Assembly: GCA_019429225.1 (NCBI GenBank)
Contig: JAHYJK010000015.1
Coordinates: 1 to 35,471 of the forward strand
DNA length: 35,471 nucleotides
DNA from: Anaerolineaceae bacterium
GTDB lineage: Bacteria; Chloroflexota; Anaerolineae; Anaerolineales; Anaerolineaceae
Direction: 5' to 3'
Part shown: positions 7,989-15,392 of the stretch, in pieces
Position numbering within the stretch: the first letter of the stretch is position 1
Layout: each line of letters starts with the position of its first letter
The notes under the pieces: model-generated
Databases searched by the model: none
What the model was told of the DNA's origin: nothing
The model's input: the letters and a program-made list of their open reading frames with translations, nothing else
Position numbers and translations under genes: made by a program

Positions 7989-8942
7989 TTAAAAATTTAA
8001 TTTTTGAATTGTGTCTTTCAAGATAGTAGCTGATCTTACCAGTCCATTTTTTTCTTCTTCATTTAATTTTAGTTTCAGCACCCTTTCAATTCCCCCACGA
8101 TCAATAACAGTCGGTAACGAGAAGCATACATCTTGAAGGTCATAATAGTCATCTATCAGACTGGAAACGGAAAGGACCGTGCTTTGATCACGTAAAACTG
8201 CTTCAATGATTCTTTCCAGACCAGTTCCGATCGCGTAATAGGTTGCTCCTTTGCGTTCGATAATGTGATAAGCAGCATCCCGCGTTTGAGTGAATATCTG
8301 GGTGAGATCTTCATCACTGCAGGCTATCAGATTAGTTTTGCAATAATCAGTCAAACTCATCCCGGCGATATTTGCCAGAGACCAGACAGCCACTTCGCTA
8401 TCTCCATGTTCACCGATGATAAAAGCATGAACACTGCGGGGATCCACATCAAAACGTTTGGATAATAAATAACGGAAGCGGGCTGTATCAAGTATGGTGC
8501 CTGATCCAAATACACGTTGAGCTGGTAGCCCGGATATTTTAATAGAAACGTAAGTCAAAACATCCACTGGATTTGTGGCAATCAGAATCAATCCGTTGGG
8601 ATTGAATTTGACAATTTCAGGGATGATCTGTTTAAAGATATCCGTGTTTCTTTGAGCAAGGTCTAATCTTGTTTCGCCTGGTCGTTGTGCAGTTCCTGCT
8701 GTCACGACCGTGATGGCTGCGCCCTCGATATCTTTATAATCACCTGCATAAATCCTGGTTGGACGAACGAGTGGGACAGCATGCATCAGATCCATCGCTT
8801 CACCTTCAGCTTTATCGACATTACGGTCTATGAGCACAATCTCAGTTGCCAGTCCCGAAAGGGTGAGTGCATAGGCCAGTGTAGCGCCAACATTACCTAA
8901 ACCAACAATTGCAACCTTATTCGTAATATGCGGAGTAAACAT
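7989..8942 (-). CDS. ldh: L-lactate dehydrogenase
   Basis: A 317-residue NAD-dependent enzyme interconverting pyruvate and L-lactate. The Rossmann motif is VGLGNVGA. The substrate loop is AGTAQRPGETRLDL: glutamine (Q86) at the discriminating position indicates lactate rather than malate dehydrogenase, and R92 is the loop arginine. D152 and R155 (ILDTARFR) and the catalytic H179 (IGEHGDSEV) are in place. R157 and H172 correspond to the residues that bind fructose-1,6-bisphosphate in allosteric bacterial enzymes, so sugar-phosphate activation is plausible by analogy. The ATG at 8942 is preceded by AGGAG. It has its own terminator and shares an upstream region with the divergent rpmH operon. Confidence 0.93.
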   Translation of the reverse strand: MFTPHITNKVAIVGLGNVGATLAYALTLSGLATEIVLIDRNVDKAEGEAMDLMHAVPLVRPTRIYAGDYKDIEGAAITVVTAGTAQRPGETRLDLAQRNTDIFKQIIPEIVKFNPNGLILIATNPVDVLTYVSIKISGLPAQRVFGSGTILDTARFRYLLSKRFDVDPRSVHAFIIGEHGDSEVAVWSLANIAGMSLTDYCKTNLIACSDEDLTQIFTQTRDAAYHIIERKGATYYAIGTGLERIIEAVLRDQSTVLSVSSLIDDYYDLQDVCFSLPTVIDRGGIERVLKLKLNEEEKNGLVRSATILKDTIQKLNF

Positions 8943-8998
8943 GGTTTCATCTCCTAATTCTGCTAATATCTGGTAAAATTCATTCTTGATATCCAGTA

Positions 8999-9004
8999 AT
9001 TATA
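8999..9004 (-). promoter_or_regulatory. Putative -10 box of ldh
   Basis: A perfect TATAAT on the minus strand, 57 bases before the ldh start. No clear -35 box is visible at 16-18 bases. Confidence 0.4.
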
Positions 9005-9073
9005 TCGCAAGCTCACTTCCAAGTTTGCTGAAGGATTAAACTGGAAAAAAAGGATGAAAAAAAGCTGCCAGGT

Positions 9074-9102
9074 TTGACCACAATACTCCGTTGCGGTATA
9101 AT
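9074..9102 (+). promoter_or_regulatory. Strong sigma-A type promoter of the rpmH-rnpA-yidC operon
   Basis: TTGACC (9074-9079), a 17-base spacer and TATAAT (9097-9102) give one mismatch to consensus over both boxes. The likely start near 9109 leaves a leader of about 47 bases before rpmH. Confidence 0.85.
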
Positions 9103-9155
9103 AATCGCTTGTCGGTTTTTTAGTTTTGATTAATCAACTTTGAAAGGAATAATCT

Positions 9156-9323
9156 ATGCCCAAAAGGACATACCAACCGAAGAAAAAACATCGAATTCGA
9201 GTGCATGGTTTTCGAGCCCGTATGGCAACCAAAGGTGGACGCGATGTATTAAAACGCCGTCGTCTTCGTGGACGCAGTAGTCTTGCAGTAACACTGCCTC
9301 ATGTTAAAAGAATTAGCTGGTAA
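9156..9323 (+). CDS. rpmH: 50S ribosomal protein L34
   Basis: A 55-residue basic protein of the large ribosomal subunit, read from ATG at 9156 to TAA at 9321. It begins [20 protein letters not shown] and contains the conserved block [20 protein letters not shown]. Most L34 proteins stop soon after this block at about 44-47 residues; here some 10-15 more residues follow ([15 protein letters not shown]). AAAGGA lies seven bases upstream of the ATG. As in most bacteria, rnpA follows directly, 58 bases on. dnaA, often the neighbour on the other side, is not present; ldh lies there on the opposite strand. Confidence 0.95.
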   Translation: MPKRTYQPKKKHRIRVHGFRARMATKGGRDVLKRRRLRGRSSLAVTLPHVKRISW

Positions 9324-9381
9324 AGCTTATTCTTTGTTCGGATTAAACCTGTCGTCAGTTAATGCTCGGACAGGTAAATGA

Positions 9382-9735
9382 GTGAAACGCAACTACCGAT
9401 TAACGCGATCAAACGATTTTCAGCGGGTAAAGCAAACAGGAAAATCCTATGCTCATCCTCTACTCGTTTTGATCAAATTACCAAACCCTGATGGGTTACT
9501 CAGAATAGGAGTATCTGCTGGTAAGACCGTTGGAAATGCTGTTACAAGAAATCGTGCGAAACGCCGGATGCGAGCCAGTTTGAGCGGATTGATAGAAAGT
9601 ATTCAGCCTGGTTGGGATCTGGTGTTTCTGGCAAGAAAACCAATTGTGGATGCTGCTTATAATGATATTATCGCAGCGGAGATTTACTTACTAAAGCGTG
9701 CAGGATTGTTTTTGGACGAAAGTGGAAGAGAATGA
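9382..9735 (+). CDS. rnpA: Ribonuclease P protein component
   Basis: A 117-residue basic protein that binds RNase P RNA and helps mature the 5' ends of tRNAs. The RNR motif is [12 protein letters not shown] (about residues 51-62), preceded by [10 protein letters not shown]; the N-terminal [15 protein letters not shown] is typical. The start is GTG at 9382, because the family begins just before this motif and no in-frame ATG fits. The stop overlaps the yidD start by four bases (ATGA), indicating translational coupling. Confidence 0.93.
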   Translation: MKRNYRLTRSNDFQRVKQTGKSYAHPLLVLIKLPNPDGLLRIGVSAGKTVGNAVTRNRAKRRMRASLSGLIESIQPGWDLVFLARKPIVDAAYNDIIAAEIYLLKRAGLFLDESGRE

Positions 9736-10013
9736 GTTATCTACACGAGTATCCGAATGAGCCTACTTTAAATTCCTTACCCTTCAATTTGAGGAATTTT
9801 CCACGCTGGATATTGTTGGTTTTCGTTCGTTTATATCAGAAACTAATTTCTCCAGCATTACCGGCGAATACCTGCCGCTTTTACCCCAGTTGTTCTCATT
9901 ATGGATATCAAGCCATTTATAAACATGGAGCCATAAAAGGTTTACTGATGGCGATCTGGCGGGTGTTGCGTTGCAATCCATTTAACCCCGGTGGTTACGA
10001 CCCTGTTCCCTGA
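9732..10013 (+). CDS. yidD: Membrane protein insertion efficiency factor YidD
   Basis: A 93-residue protein that assists YidC-dependent membrane insertion. The family core is [20 protein letters not shown] followed by [13 protein letters not shown] and [17 protein letters not shown], with the conserved cysteines. The N-terminal extension of about 30 residues before the core is longer than usual. Start overlaps the rnpA stop. The order rnpA-yidD-(propeller lipoprotein)-yidC is the standard cluster with one inserted gene. Confidence 0.93.
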   Translation: MSYLHEYPNEPTLNSLPFNLRNFPRWILLVFVRLYQKLISPALPANTCRFYPSCSHYGYQAIYKHGAIKGLLMAIWRVLRCNPFNPGGYDPVP

Positions 10014-10062
10014 ATGAATCAGGTTTCTTGAGTTTAATGACCCCTTGAAATTAAAGAGTTCA

Positions 10063-11115
10063 ATGAAGAAAAAAATATTAATCATCACAATGTTTGTCAT
10101 GCTGACATTAATTTTATCCGCTTGTAGCGGAATGTTAAATGCCAGTGGTTGGCCAGGAATCTCCGGTGACGCGGATTCTGTTTATGTTGCCTATGCAAAT
10201 CAGGTCTATGCATTGCGATTAAAAGATGGATCTCTGAATTGGCGATACCCTGAAAAAGTTGAAGCAGCCAGAACTTATTATGCAAACCCTGCAATCAACG
10301 GATCAAATGTAATCGTTGGCGATTATAAAAACACTTTATCGGCGATTAACATTCAAACCGGTACAGAAATATGGACATTTGAAGGTGCTTCTAATCGTTA
10401 TATTGGTGGCGCACTGGTTGTTGGCGATACGATTTTAGCGCCGAATGCGGACCATAACTTATACGCCCTGGACCTGAATGGTAATTTAAAATGGAAATTC
10501 AAAGCCAAACATGCTCTCTGGTCGACTCCAATTGTTCATGAGGAAATAGTTTATCTTTCATCCATGGACCATTATTTATATGCGATTAATATCAGAAGTG
10601 GCCAATCAATCTGGGAATTAGACATGGATGGTGCAATCGTTTATAGTCCATCCTTCGATACAGACACCATTTTTGTTGCCACTCTGGCGAATGAAGTTGT
10701 TGCTGTTAATGCAAAGACTGGTGCGATCATCTGGAAGAATAAATCCGGGGTAGGTTTATGGTCTCAACCTGTCTATGACAATGGCGTTATTTATTATGGA
10801 GATACCGTAGGAAAAATATATGCAGTATCAGCCACGGATGGAAATGCCATTTGGGATTATGTGATGGGTGAAATGGTTTCCGGAGCACCAGCAGTCATGC
10901 CGGATGGTGTTGTTTTTGCGGGTGAAAATGGCAAGTTAGTTGCTTTGGATTTCAATGGCAACATTTTGTGGACTCGCTCCATTACTGGAAAATTGTATAC
11001 TGGCCCAGTAATTGTTGACGGATTGTTGGTTTTGGGTATTTCTCAAGGGGAAGAAGTAATCAAAGCTTACGATTTTAATGGCAATGAGATCTGGAAATTC
11101 ACACCAGAAAAGTAG
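10063..11115 (+). CDS. PQQ-type beta-propeller lipoprotein (BamB-like fold)
   Basis: A 350-residue lipoprotein with signal peptide MKKKILIITMFVMLTLILSA and Cys at residue 21 (LSAC). The remainder is a beta-propeller of repeated blades with the pattern YALxxxxGxxxW: VYALRLKDGSLNWRY, LYALDLNGNLKWKF, LYAINIRSGQSIWEL, VVAVNAKTGAIIWKN, IYAVSATDGNAIWDY, LVALDFNGNILWTR, and IKAYDFNGNEIWKF. No PQQ or metal ligands can be claimed, so it is probably a binding scaffold. An in-frame TTG at 10045 is possible, but the ATG at 10063 has AAAGAG upstream and gives a clean signal peptide. It lies between yidD and yidC (14 bases before yidC), suggesting a role in membrane-protein biogenesis. Confidence 0.88.
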   Translation: MKKKILIITMFVMLTLILSACSGMLNASGWPGISGDADSVYVAYANQVYALRLKDGSLNWRYPEKVEAARTYYANPAINGSNVIVGDYKNTLSAINIQTGTEIWTFEGASNRYIGGALVVGDTILAPNADHNLYALDLNGNLKWKFKAKHALWSTPIVHEEIVYLSSMDHYLYAINIRSGQSIWELDMDGAIVYSPSFDTDTIFVATLANEVVAVNAKTGAIIWKNKSGVGLWSQPVYDNGVIYYGDTVGKIYAVSATDGNAIWDYVMGEMVSGAPAVMPDGVVFAGENGKLVALDFNGNILWTRSITGKLYTGPVIVDGLLVLGISQGEEVIKAYDFNGNEIWKFTPEK

Positions 11116-11129
11116 AGGCAGGTTAAAAA

Positions 11130-11933
11130 ATGTGGGATGCAATAATCATTACTCCCTTTATAAATGTAATACTCTTTATTTACAGCATTGTTGGTAAAAA
11201 CTTTGGAATTGCGATCATTCTCTTTACCATCTTAATTCGTTTAATCACTCATCCTTTGATGGTTAAGCAAATTAAAGGCGCTCAGGGTATGCAGAATATG
11301 CAACAGGACGATGAGTGGAAAAAAGTACAGGAAAAATATAAGGGCGATAAGGAAAAATTAGCCCAGGAGCAGATGAAGTACTACAAAGAAAAAGGCATCA
11401 ATCCATTTGCTTCCTGTTTACCAACTTTAATCCAGTTTCCAATCATCATTGCTCTATACCAGAGTATCATTGCTGCGTTGGCAGCAACTCCAGTAGAAGT
11501 GCTTAATTTGGTTCGCCATGTTTATGCTGATTTTCTGGATGTCTCAAGTATCATTCCTTTAAATAGTCAATTTTTATGGATGGATTTGGGTCAACCTGAG
11601 CGATTGAATCTTCCATTTCTTTCATTTGGCATTCCGATTTTGGCGATTTTGGTGGTTATTTCCACTTATGTTCAATCAAAATTAATCCAGCCACCATCTT
11701 CGAATACCAAGGATCAGACAGCAATGATGGGAAATATGATGAACATATATATGCCATTCTTTATGGGTTATCTGGCGTTGACATTGGCATCGGGATTATC
11801 TTTATACTTCCTGGTATCAAACTTACTCGGTATTGCTCAATATGCAATGTTGGGAAAAGTCAATTGGAGAAACCTCCTGCCAGGTGCAAAACCCAATAAA
11901 CCAGTGGCAGTTTCAACAAAACGGAAAAAGTAG
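11130..11933 (+). CDS. yidC: Membrane protein insertase YidC/OxaA
   Basis: A 267-residue polytopic membrane protein of the Gram-positive (short) YidC type, lacking the large periplasmic domain of proteobacterial YidC. Five membrane segments are expected. The conserved positive residue of the hydrophilic groove is R37 in ILIRLITHPL. The cytoplasmic charged hairpin (about 48-90, EWKKVQEKYKGDKEKLAQEQ) is followed by GINPFASCLPTLIQFPIIIA. The C-terminus ends in a basic tail (STKRKK), as in YidC proteins that contact the ribosome. There is no N-terminal lipobox, unlike SpoIIIJ of Bacillus. khpB follows after 15 bases. Confidence 0.95.
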   Translation: MWDAIIITPFINVILFIYSIVGKNFGIAIILFTILIRLITHPLMVKQIKGAQGMQNMQQDDEWKKVQEKYKGDKEKLAQEQMKYYKEKGINPFASCLPTLIQFPIIIALYQSIIAALAATPVEVLNLVRHVYADFLDVSSIIPLNSQFLWMDLGQPERLNLPFLSFGIPILAILVVISTYVQSKLIQPPSSNTKDQTAMMGNMMNIYMPFFMGYLALTLASGLSLYFLVSNLLGIAQYAMLGKVNWRNLLPGAKPNKPVAVSTKRKK

Positions 11934-11948
11934 AAAGTTGGACCTCTT

Positions 11949-12734
11949 ATGGAATACAAAAAAATTACCCAGGAATTTATAGCTCCTACTGTTGAAGAAG
12001 CAATCGAACAAGGTGCAAAGACATTAGGAATAACCCAGGACATGTTGGATGTTGAAGTATTGGATCAAGGCAGTAAAGGGCTTTTTGGGTTAGGAAGTCG
12101 ACAGGCCCGTGTGCGACTTTCTATTCGCAATGGGGAAAAGCAGAAATCTGAACCTACACCCAGATCTGAAAGACCTACTGTTGAAAAACCAAAAACAGAG
12201 AAACCTAAAGCTGAAAGACCTTCTCCAGTCGTTACAGACACCGTAGAAACAGAAAAAGACCCGGTTTTAAAATTGGCAGAAGATGTTGTTTGGGAATTGC
12301 TACAAAAAATGCATATCGATGCGAAGGTTGAAGCAAACTACGTCGCTCCGATCGATGAACGCGACCAGAGAATGGTACAGGTGGAAATATTAGGTCGAGA
12401 TTTAAGTATATTAATCGGCCGGCGCAGCGAAACCCTGAATTCACTTCAATATATCAGTAGCCTGATTGTTGCCAAAGAACATGGAGAATGGGTGCCTCTG
12501 ATGATCGATGTGCAGGGTTATCGTGAACGCCGCGAACGGCAATTAAAAGTATTAGCGCGTAGAATGGCTGAGCAGGTCGTACACACGGGTCGAAGACAGA
12601 ATCTGGAACCTATGCCGGCAAACGAACGTCGAGTGATTCACATGGAATTACGCAATCATGAATTTGTAACCACTGAGAGTGTGGGTGAAGAACCAAATCG
12701 TAAAGTGACAATCATTCTTAAAAAACAAAAGTAA
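11949..12734 (+). CDS. khpB: RNA-binding protein KhpB (Jag/SpoIIIJ-associated)
   Basis: A 261-residue RNA-binding protein, normally encoded right after yidC. The N-terminal Jag-N domain (about 1-60) ends in DQGSKGLFGLGSRQARV. A charged Lys/Glu/Pro-rich linker (about 60-105) follows. The KH domain (about 108-185) has the loop LIGRRSETLNSLQY, in which the last glycine of the usual GxxG is serine (GRRS, 157-160). The R3H domain lies at the end with ARRMAEQVVHTGRR and ANERRVIHMEL. The KH/R3H pair binds RNA; in Firmicutes it affects cell division and cell-wall synthesis. A hairpin closes the operon. Confidence 0.92.
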   Translation: MEYKKITQEFIAPTVEEAIEQGAKTLGITQDMLDVEVLDQGSKGLFGLGSRQARVRLSIRNGEKQKSEPTPRSERPTVEKPKTEKPKAERPSPVVTDTVETEKDPVLKLAEDVVWELLQKMHIDAKVEANYVAPIDERDQRMVQVEILGRDLSILIGRRSETLNSLQYISSLIVAKEHGEWVPLMIDVQGYRERRERQLKVLARRMAEQVVHTGRRQNLEPMPANERRVIHMELRNHEFVTTESVGEEPNRKVTIILKKQK

Positions 12735-12742
12735 GGAAAATA

Positions 12743-12780
12743 AAAGAACGCTGATAAATATTAATGTTGGCGTTCTTTCT
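12743..12780 (+). terminator. Hairpin after khpB
   Basis: AAAGAACGC (12743-12751) pairs with GCGTTCTTT (12770-12778), with an 18-base AT-rich loop and a T-rich tail. Likely the operon terminator; the long loop makes it weaker than the one after the pyrimidine phosphorylase. Confidence 0.65.
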
Positions 12781-12809
12781 TATTTAAATGGGGTTTAGAG
12801 AAAGGCGAA

Positions 12810-14117
12810 ATGATGAAAGCTGTCGATATCATCATCAAAAAAAGAGATAAACAAGAACTCAGTAAAGAAGAAATTGAATTCTTCATTAATGGATTTACTG
12901 CCGGAGATATACCCGATTATCAGGCAGCTGCATGGGCAATGGCTGTGTTATTGAATGGCATGACTGATCAGGAGACGACAAATTTAACCCTGGCGATGGC
13001 TCATTCCGGCGAGATTCTTGATTTATCCGACGTGGTTGATATCAGCCTGGATAAACATTCTACCGGTGGTGTGGGCGATAAAACAACCCTGGTGGTTGAA
13101 CCACTTGTAGCGGCCTGTGGTTTACCTTTTGGTAAGATGTCGGGGCGTGGTTTAGGGTTCAGTGGCGGCACTCTTGATAAAATGGAATCCATTCCTGGTT
13201 ACCGGGTTGACTTAACCCGTGAAGAATTCATCCAGCAACTAAAAACGATTGGGATTGTTTTATCCGGTCAAAGTGGAGATTTAGCGCCAGCAGATGGAAA
13301 AATGTATGCCTTGCGTGATGTCACCGGCACCGTACCATCCATGCCGCTGATTGCCTCCTCTGTTATGTCCAAAAAAATTGCTGGAGGTGCTCAGGTTATC
13401 GTTCTGGATGTAAAAGTTGGGGTTGGGGCTTTTATGACAACTTTGGAAGATGCCAGGACACTCTCCCGTTTATTAGTTTCTATTGCACAAATCACCGGTC
13501 GCAAAGCCGTCTGCATGTTATCAGACATGAACCAACCTCTAGGGAATGCTGTTGGAAATTCCCTGGAACTCCTGGAAGCCATTGATACTTTACATGGTGG
13601 GGGGCCGAATGACTTCGTGGAACATTGTCTTTCTGCCGCTGCTTATCTGGTTATGTTGGGTAAAAAAGCCAAAAATTTGATACAGGCACGCCAAATGGTA
13701 GAAGACGTTCTCAAAAATGGTACAGCCTGGGAAAAATTCCGTCAAATGGTTATTACCCAGGGTGGCGATGTCAAATTTATTGATCAACCAGATCTATTAC
13801 CAAAAGCCAGTTTTATTGAGACGACAAATGCAGATAAGAATGGATTTGTTCACTGGATTGATGCGCGCATCATTGGTGAGACCTCAGTCGATCTGGGCGC
13901 TGGAAGAGCCAAGAAAGGTGATCCAGTTGATCATGCAGTTGGAATTATTGTTCATCATAAAGTTGGAGATTATGTGATTGAGGGTGAGCCTTTGTTTACC
14001 ATTCATGCTAATTCACAAGCAAAACTGGAATTAGCTAAAACGCAAGTTCGTCAGGCTCACAGGATTGAAGAAGAAAAATGTGAACCTTTGCCATTGTTCT
14101 ATGAAATTGTGGATTAG
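12810..14117 (+). CDS. pdp: Pyrimidine-nucleoside (thymidine) phosphorylase
   Basis: A 435-residue enzyme of nucleoside salvage that splits thymidine or uridine with phosphate into base and (deoxy)ribose-1-phosphate. The family signature is SGRGLGFSGGTLDKMESIPG (111-130). The phosphate site is KHSTGGVGDKTT (about 82-93), and KKIAGGAQVIVLDVKVGVGA is the central active-site strand. Length and the C-terminal domain with HKVGDYVIEGEPLF fit both Pdp (broad) and DeoA (thymidine), which are hard to separate by eye; Pdp is preferred for this Gram-positive-like context. AAAGGCG precedes the ATGATG start. No separate promoter was found after the khpB terminator. Confidence 0.92.
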   Translation: MMKAVDIIIKKRDKQELSKEEIEFFINGFTAGDIPDYQAAAWAMAVLLNGMTDQETTNLTLAMAHSGEILDLSDVVDISLDKHSTGGVGDKTTLVVEPLVAACGLPFGKMSGRGLGFSGGTLDKMESIPGYRVDLTREEFIQQLKTIGIVLSGQSGDLAPADGKMYALRDVTGTVPSMPLIASSVMSKKIAGGAQVIVLDVKVGVGAFMTTLEDARTLSRLLVSIAQITGRKAVCMLSDMNQPLGNAVGNSLELLEAIDTLHGGGPNDFVEHCLSAAAYLVMLGKKAKNLIQARQMVEDVLKNGTAWEKFRQMVITQGGDVKFIDQPDLLPKASFIETTNADKNGFVHWIDARIIGETSVDLGAGRAKKGDPVDHAVGIIVHHKVGDYVIEGEPLFTIHANSQAKLELAKTQVRQAHRIEEEKCEPLPLFYEIVD

Positions 14118-14141
14118 GAAAATCGTTCGAAAATTTCTATT

Positions 14142-14168
14142 GAAGTGCTCGTGAGCACTTCTTTTTTT
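14142..14168 (+). terminator. Strong intrinsic terminator after pdp
   Basis: GAAGTGCTC (14142-14150) and GAGCACTTC (14153-14161) form a near-perfect stem with a tight CGTG loop, directly followed by seven T. Confidence 0.93.
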
Positions 14169-14240
14169 GGCGATTTTAAGAAGTGTGTGTACTCAGTCAG
14201 CTTATAGGTTGAAAAACCTTCCAATGATTTTTTTTGCTTG

Positions 14241-14249
14241 TGATATACT
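14241..14249 (+). promoter_or_regulatory. Extended -10 promoter of the membrane protein gene
   Basis: TGA followed by TATACT (14244-14249), 29 bases before the ATG at 14279 and just after the pdp terminator. No good -35 box. Confidence 0.5.
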
Positions 14250-14278
14250 CTGCTGCGGATAATATTCTGGAGATTTTA

Positions 14279-15034
14279 ATGACGAAAAAAGCGAAGTTCT
14301 ACTTTATTACTGCAATAATCCTGTTTGTATTAGGAGTTGCCGTAGGGCTATTTCTGTGGACAGGGTCAGTTTGGGCTGATTTTGAAGGCTACATGTTCCA
14401 ACCAGCCACTCATGCAGACAGGTCTGAATTCAATTTATTATGCCCACACCTGATCACAACCAATGATTTCGGCGTAATTTCCATTGGAATCGAAAATGAT
14501 TATGACAAAGATGTCAGGAAAGTTGTTCGCGGATATAAATCGTTAGGATATGTAATTTATATTGCCTCCGATGAAACTTCGTTGGAGCTTTCTCCCGGTG
14601 AATCAGAAGTTCTGCACTGGTATATTTATCCTGAAGATGCTGCCTGGAAAAGGTTCGTTTTATTCAGAGTGAACATCATCAGCAGTCGCGGAACTGGTTT
14701 GACAACTGCTTCCTGTGGGGTCATGGTTGTAAATGTACCATTTCTGAAAAGCGATCAATTTTTCTTACTGGCACTCTTATCCGGGACACTGCTCGTTGCA
14801 GCGGGAATTTACCTGATGTATCGCTCATCACTATTACAGGCGAAAAATAATTATTATTTTGAAAGGCTCATGCTTTCTATTACTGGGGTAATGGTTATTG
14901 GTTTATTACTTTCATTTTTTGGGCAATGGATTGCTGGAGGATTGATATTGGTTGGGATGTATCTTTTCCTGATGGTTATCATTACACATTATGTTCAAAA
15001 ATGGATGGATAAACGTCCAGTACCGGAAATTTGA
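14279..15034 (+). CDS. Predicted membrane protein of unknown function
   Basis: I do not recognise this 251-residue protein. It has an N-terminal membrane segment (about residues 8-28), an extracytoplasmic domain of about 120 residues, and three further hydrophobic segments in the second half (about 155-177, 192-214 and 217-238). The outside domain is predicted beta-rich, with two cysteines (in NLLCPHLI and TASCGVMV) that might pair. It contains the phrase ELSPGESEVLHWYIYPEDAA, reminiscent of Ig-like or membrane-proximal beta domains. The ATG at 14279 follows GGAG by six bases; an in-frame TTG at 14234 lies upstream of the likely -10 box and is unlikely. It stands alone between a terminator and the ileS promoter. 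Confidence 0.6.
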   Translation: MTKKAKFYFITAIILFVLGVAVGLFLWTGSVWADFEGYMFQPATHADRSEFNLLCPHLITTNDFGVISIGIENDYDKDVRKVVRGYKSLGYVIYIASDETSLELSPGESEVLHWYIYPEDAAWKRFVLFRVNIISSRGTGLTTASCGVMVVNVPFLKSDQFFLLALLSGTLLVAAGIYLMYRSSLLQAKNNYYFERLMLSITGVMVIGLLLSFFGQWIAGGLILVGMYLFLMVIITHYVQKWMDKRPVPEI

Positions 15035-15060
15035 AAAAAATAATCAATATAAGCTCATAA

Positions 15061-15089
15061 TTGAATTTTCCCAGGAATTCTGGTATGAT
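15061..15089 (+). promoter_or_regulatory. Promoter of the T-box/ileS transcript
   Basis: TTGAAT (15061-15066), a 17-base spacer and TATGAT (15084-15089), with the likely start near 15096, just before the structured leader. Confidence 0.8.
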
Positions 15090-15103
15090 TTGGGACAATC
15101 TTA

Positions 15104-15380
15104 AAAAAGCAATGATGGAAACGAGTAAGCATTCTTCATCAAACAGCGAACCTGGAATTGGTGTGAGCCGGGGTTGAAAAGAATGCCCAAAATCCTTCCG
15201 GAGCTTCAATCTGAACCTGCTTATAGCAGCAGTAAGTGAGACGGCTTCACCAATCGTTATCAGTGGTGTGGATTTATCAATCTTTGGATATTTCCAACTG
15301 AGTACTCACTCTAGAAAAGTGAGAAACAAGGTGGTACCACGGGAATCGCTCGTCCTTGATGTAGGACGAGTATTTTTTTT
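15104..15380 (+). promoter_or_regulatory. T-box leader of ileS (isoleucine specifier ATC)
   Basis: A tRNA-sensing leader. Stem I contains GCATTCTT (15129-15136) pairing with AAGAATGC (15179-15186). Above it lie an AG-bulge region (AACAGCGAACC) and a terminal helix CCTGG/CCGGG (15151-15155 with 15168-15172). The specifier loop contains ATC (15192-15194), an Ile codon, just before CTTCCGGAGC. A small hairpin CTCACT/AGTGAG (15305-15323) precedes the conserved T-box sequence AAGGTGGTACCACGGG (15328-15343). TGGT there (15332-15335) is the bulge that pairs with the tRNA acceptor end. Uncharged tRNA-Ile(GAU) would stabilise the antiterminator and switch on ileS. Confidence 0.93.
15349..15380 (+). 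terminator. Regulated terminator of the ileS T-box
   Basis: CTCGTCCT (15349-15356) and AGGACGAG (15363-15370) form an 8-bp stem with a 6-base loop, followed by TATTTTTTTT. It starts just after the T-box sequence, as required for antiterminator competition. Confidence 0.92.
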
Positions 15381-15392
15381 ACAGGAGGAAAG

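Noticed and set aside
9736-9745. DnaA-box-like TTATCTACA near rpmH, as a sign of a replication origin
   Set aside because: Only one imperfect box, inside yidD; dnaA is absent and the intergenic regions around rpmH have no box cluster.
14234-14278. Upstream TTG start for the membrane protein
   Set aside because: It lies before the likely -10 box; the ATG at 14279 has GGAG at good spacing and a charged signal start.
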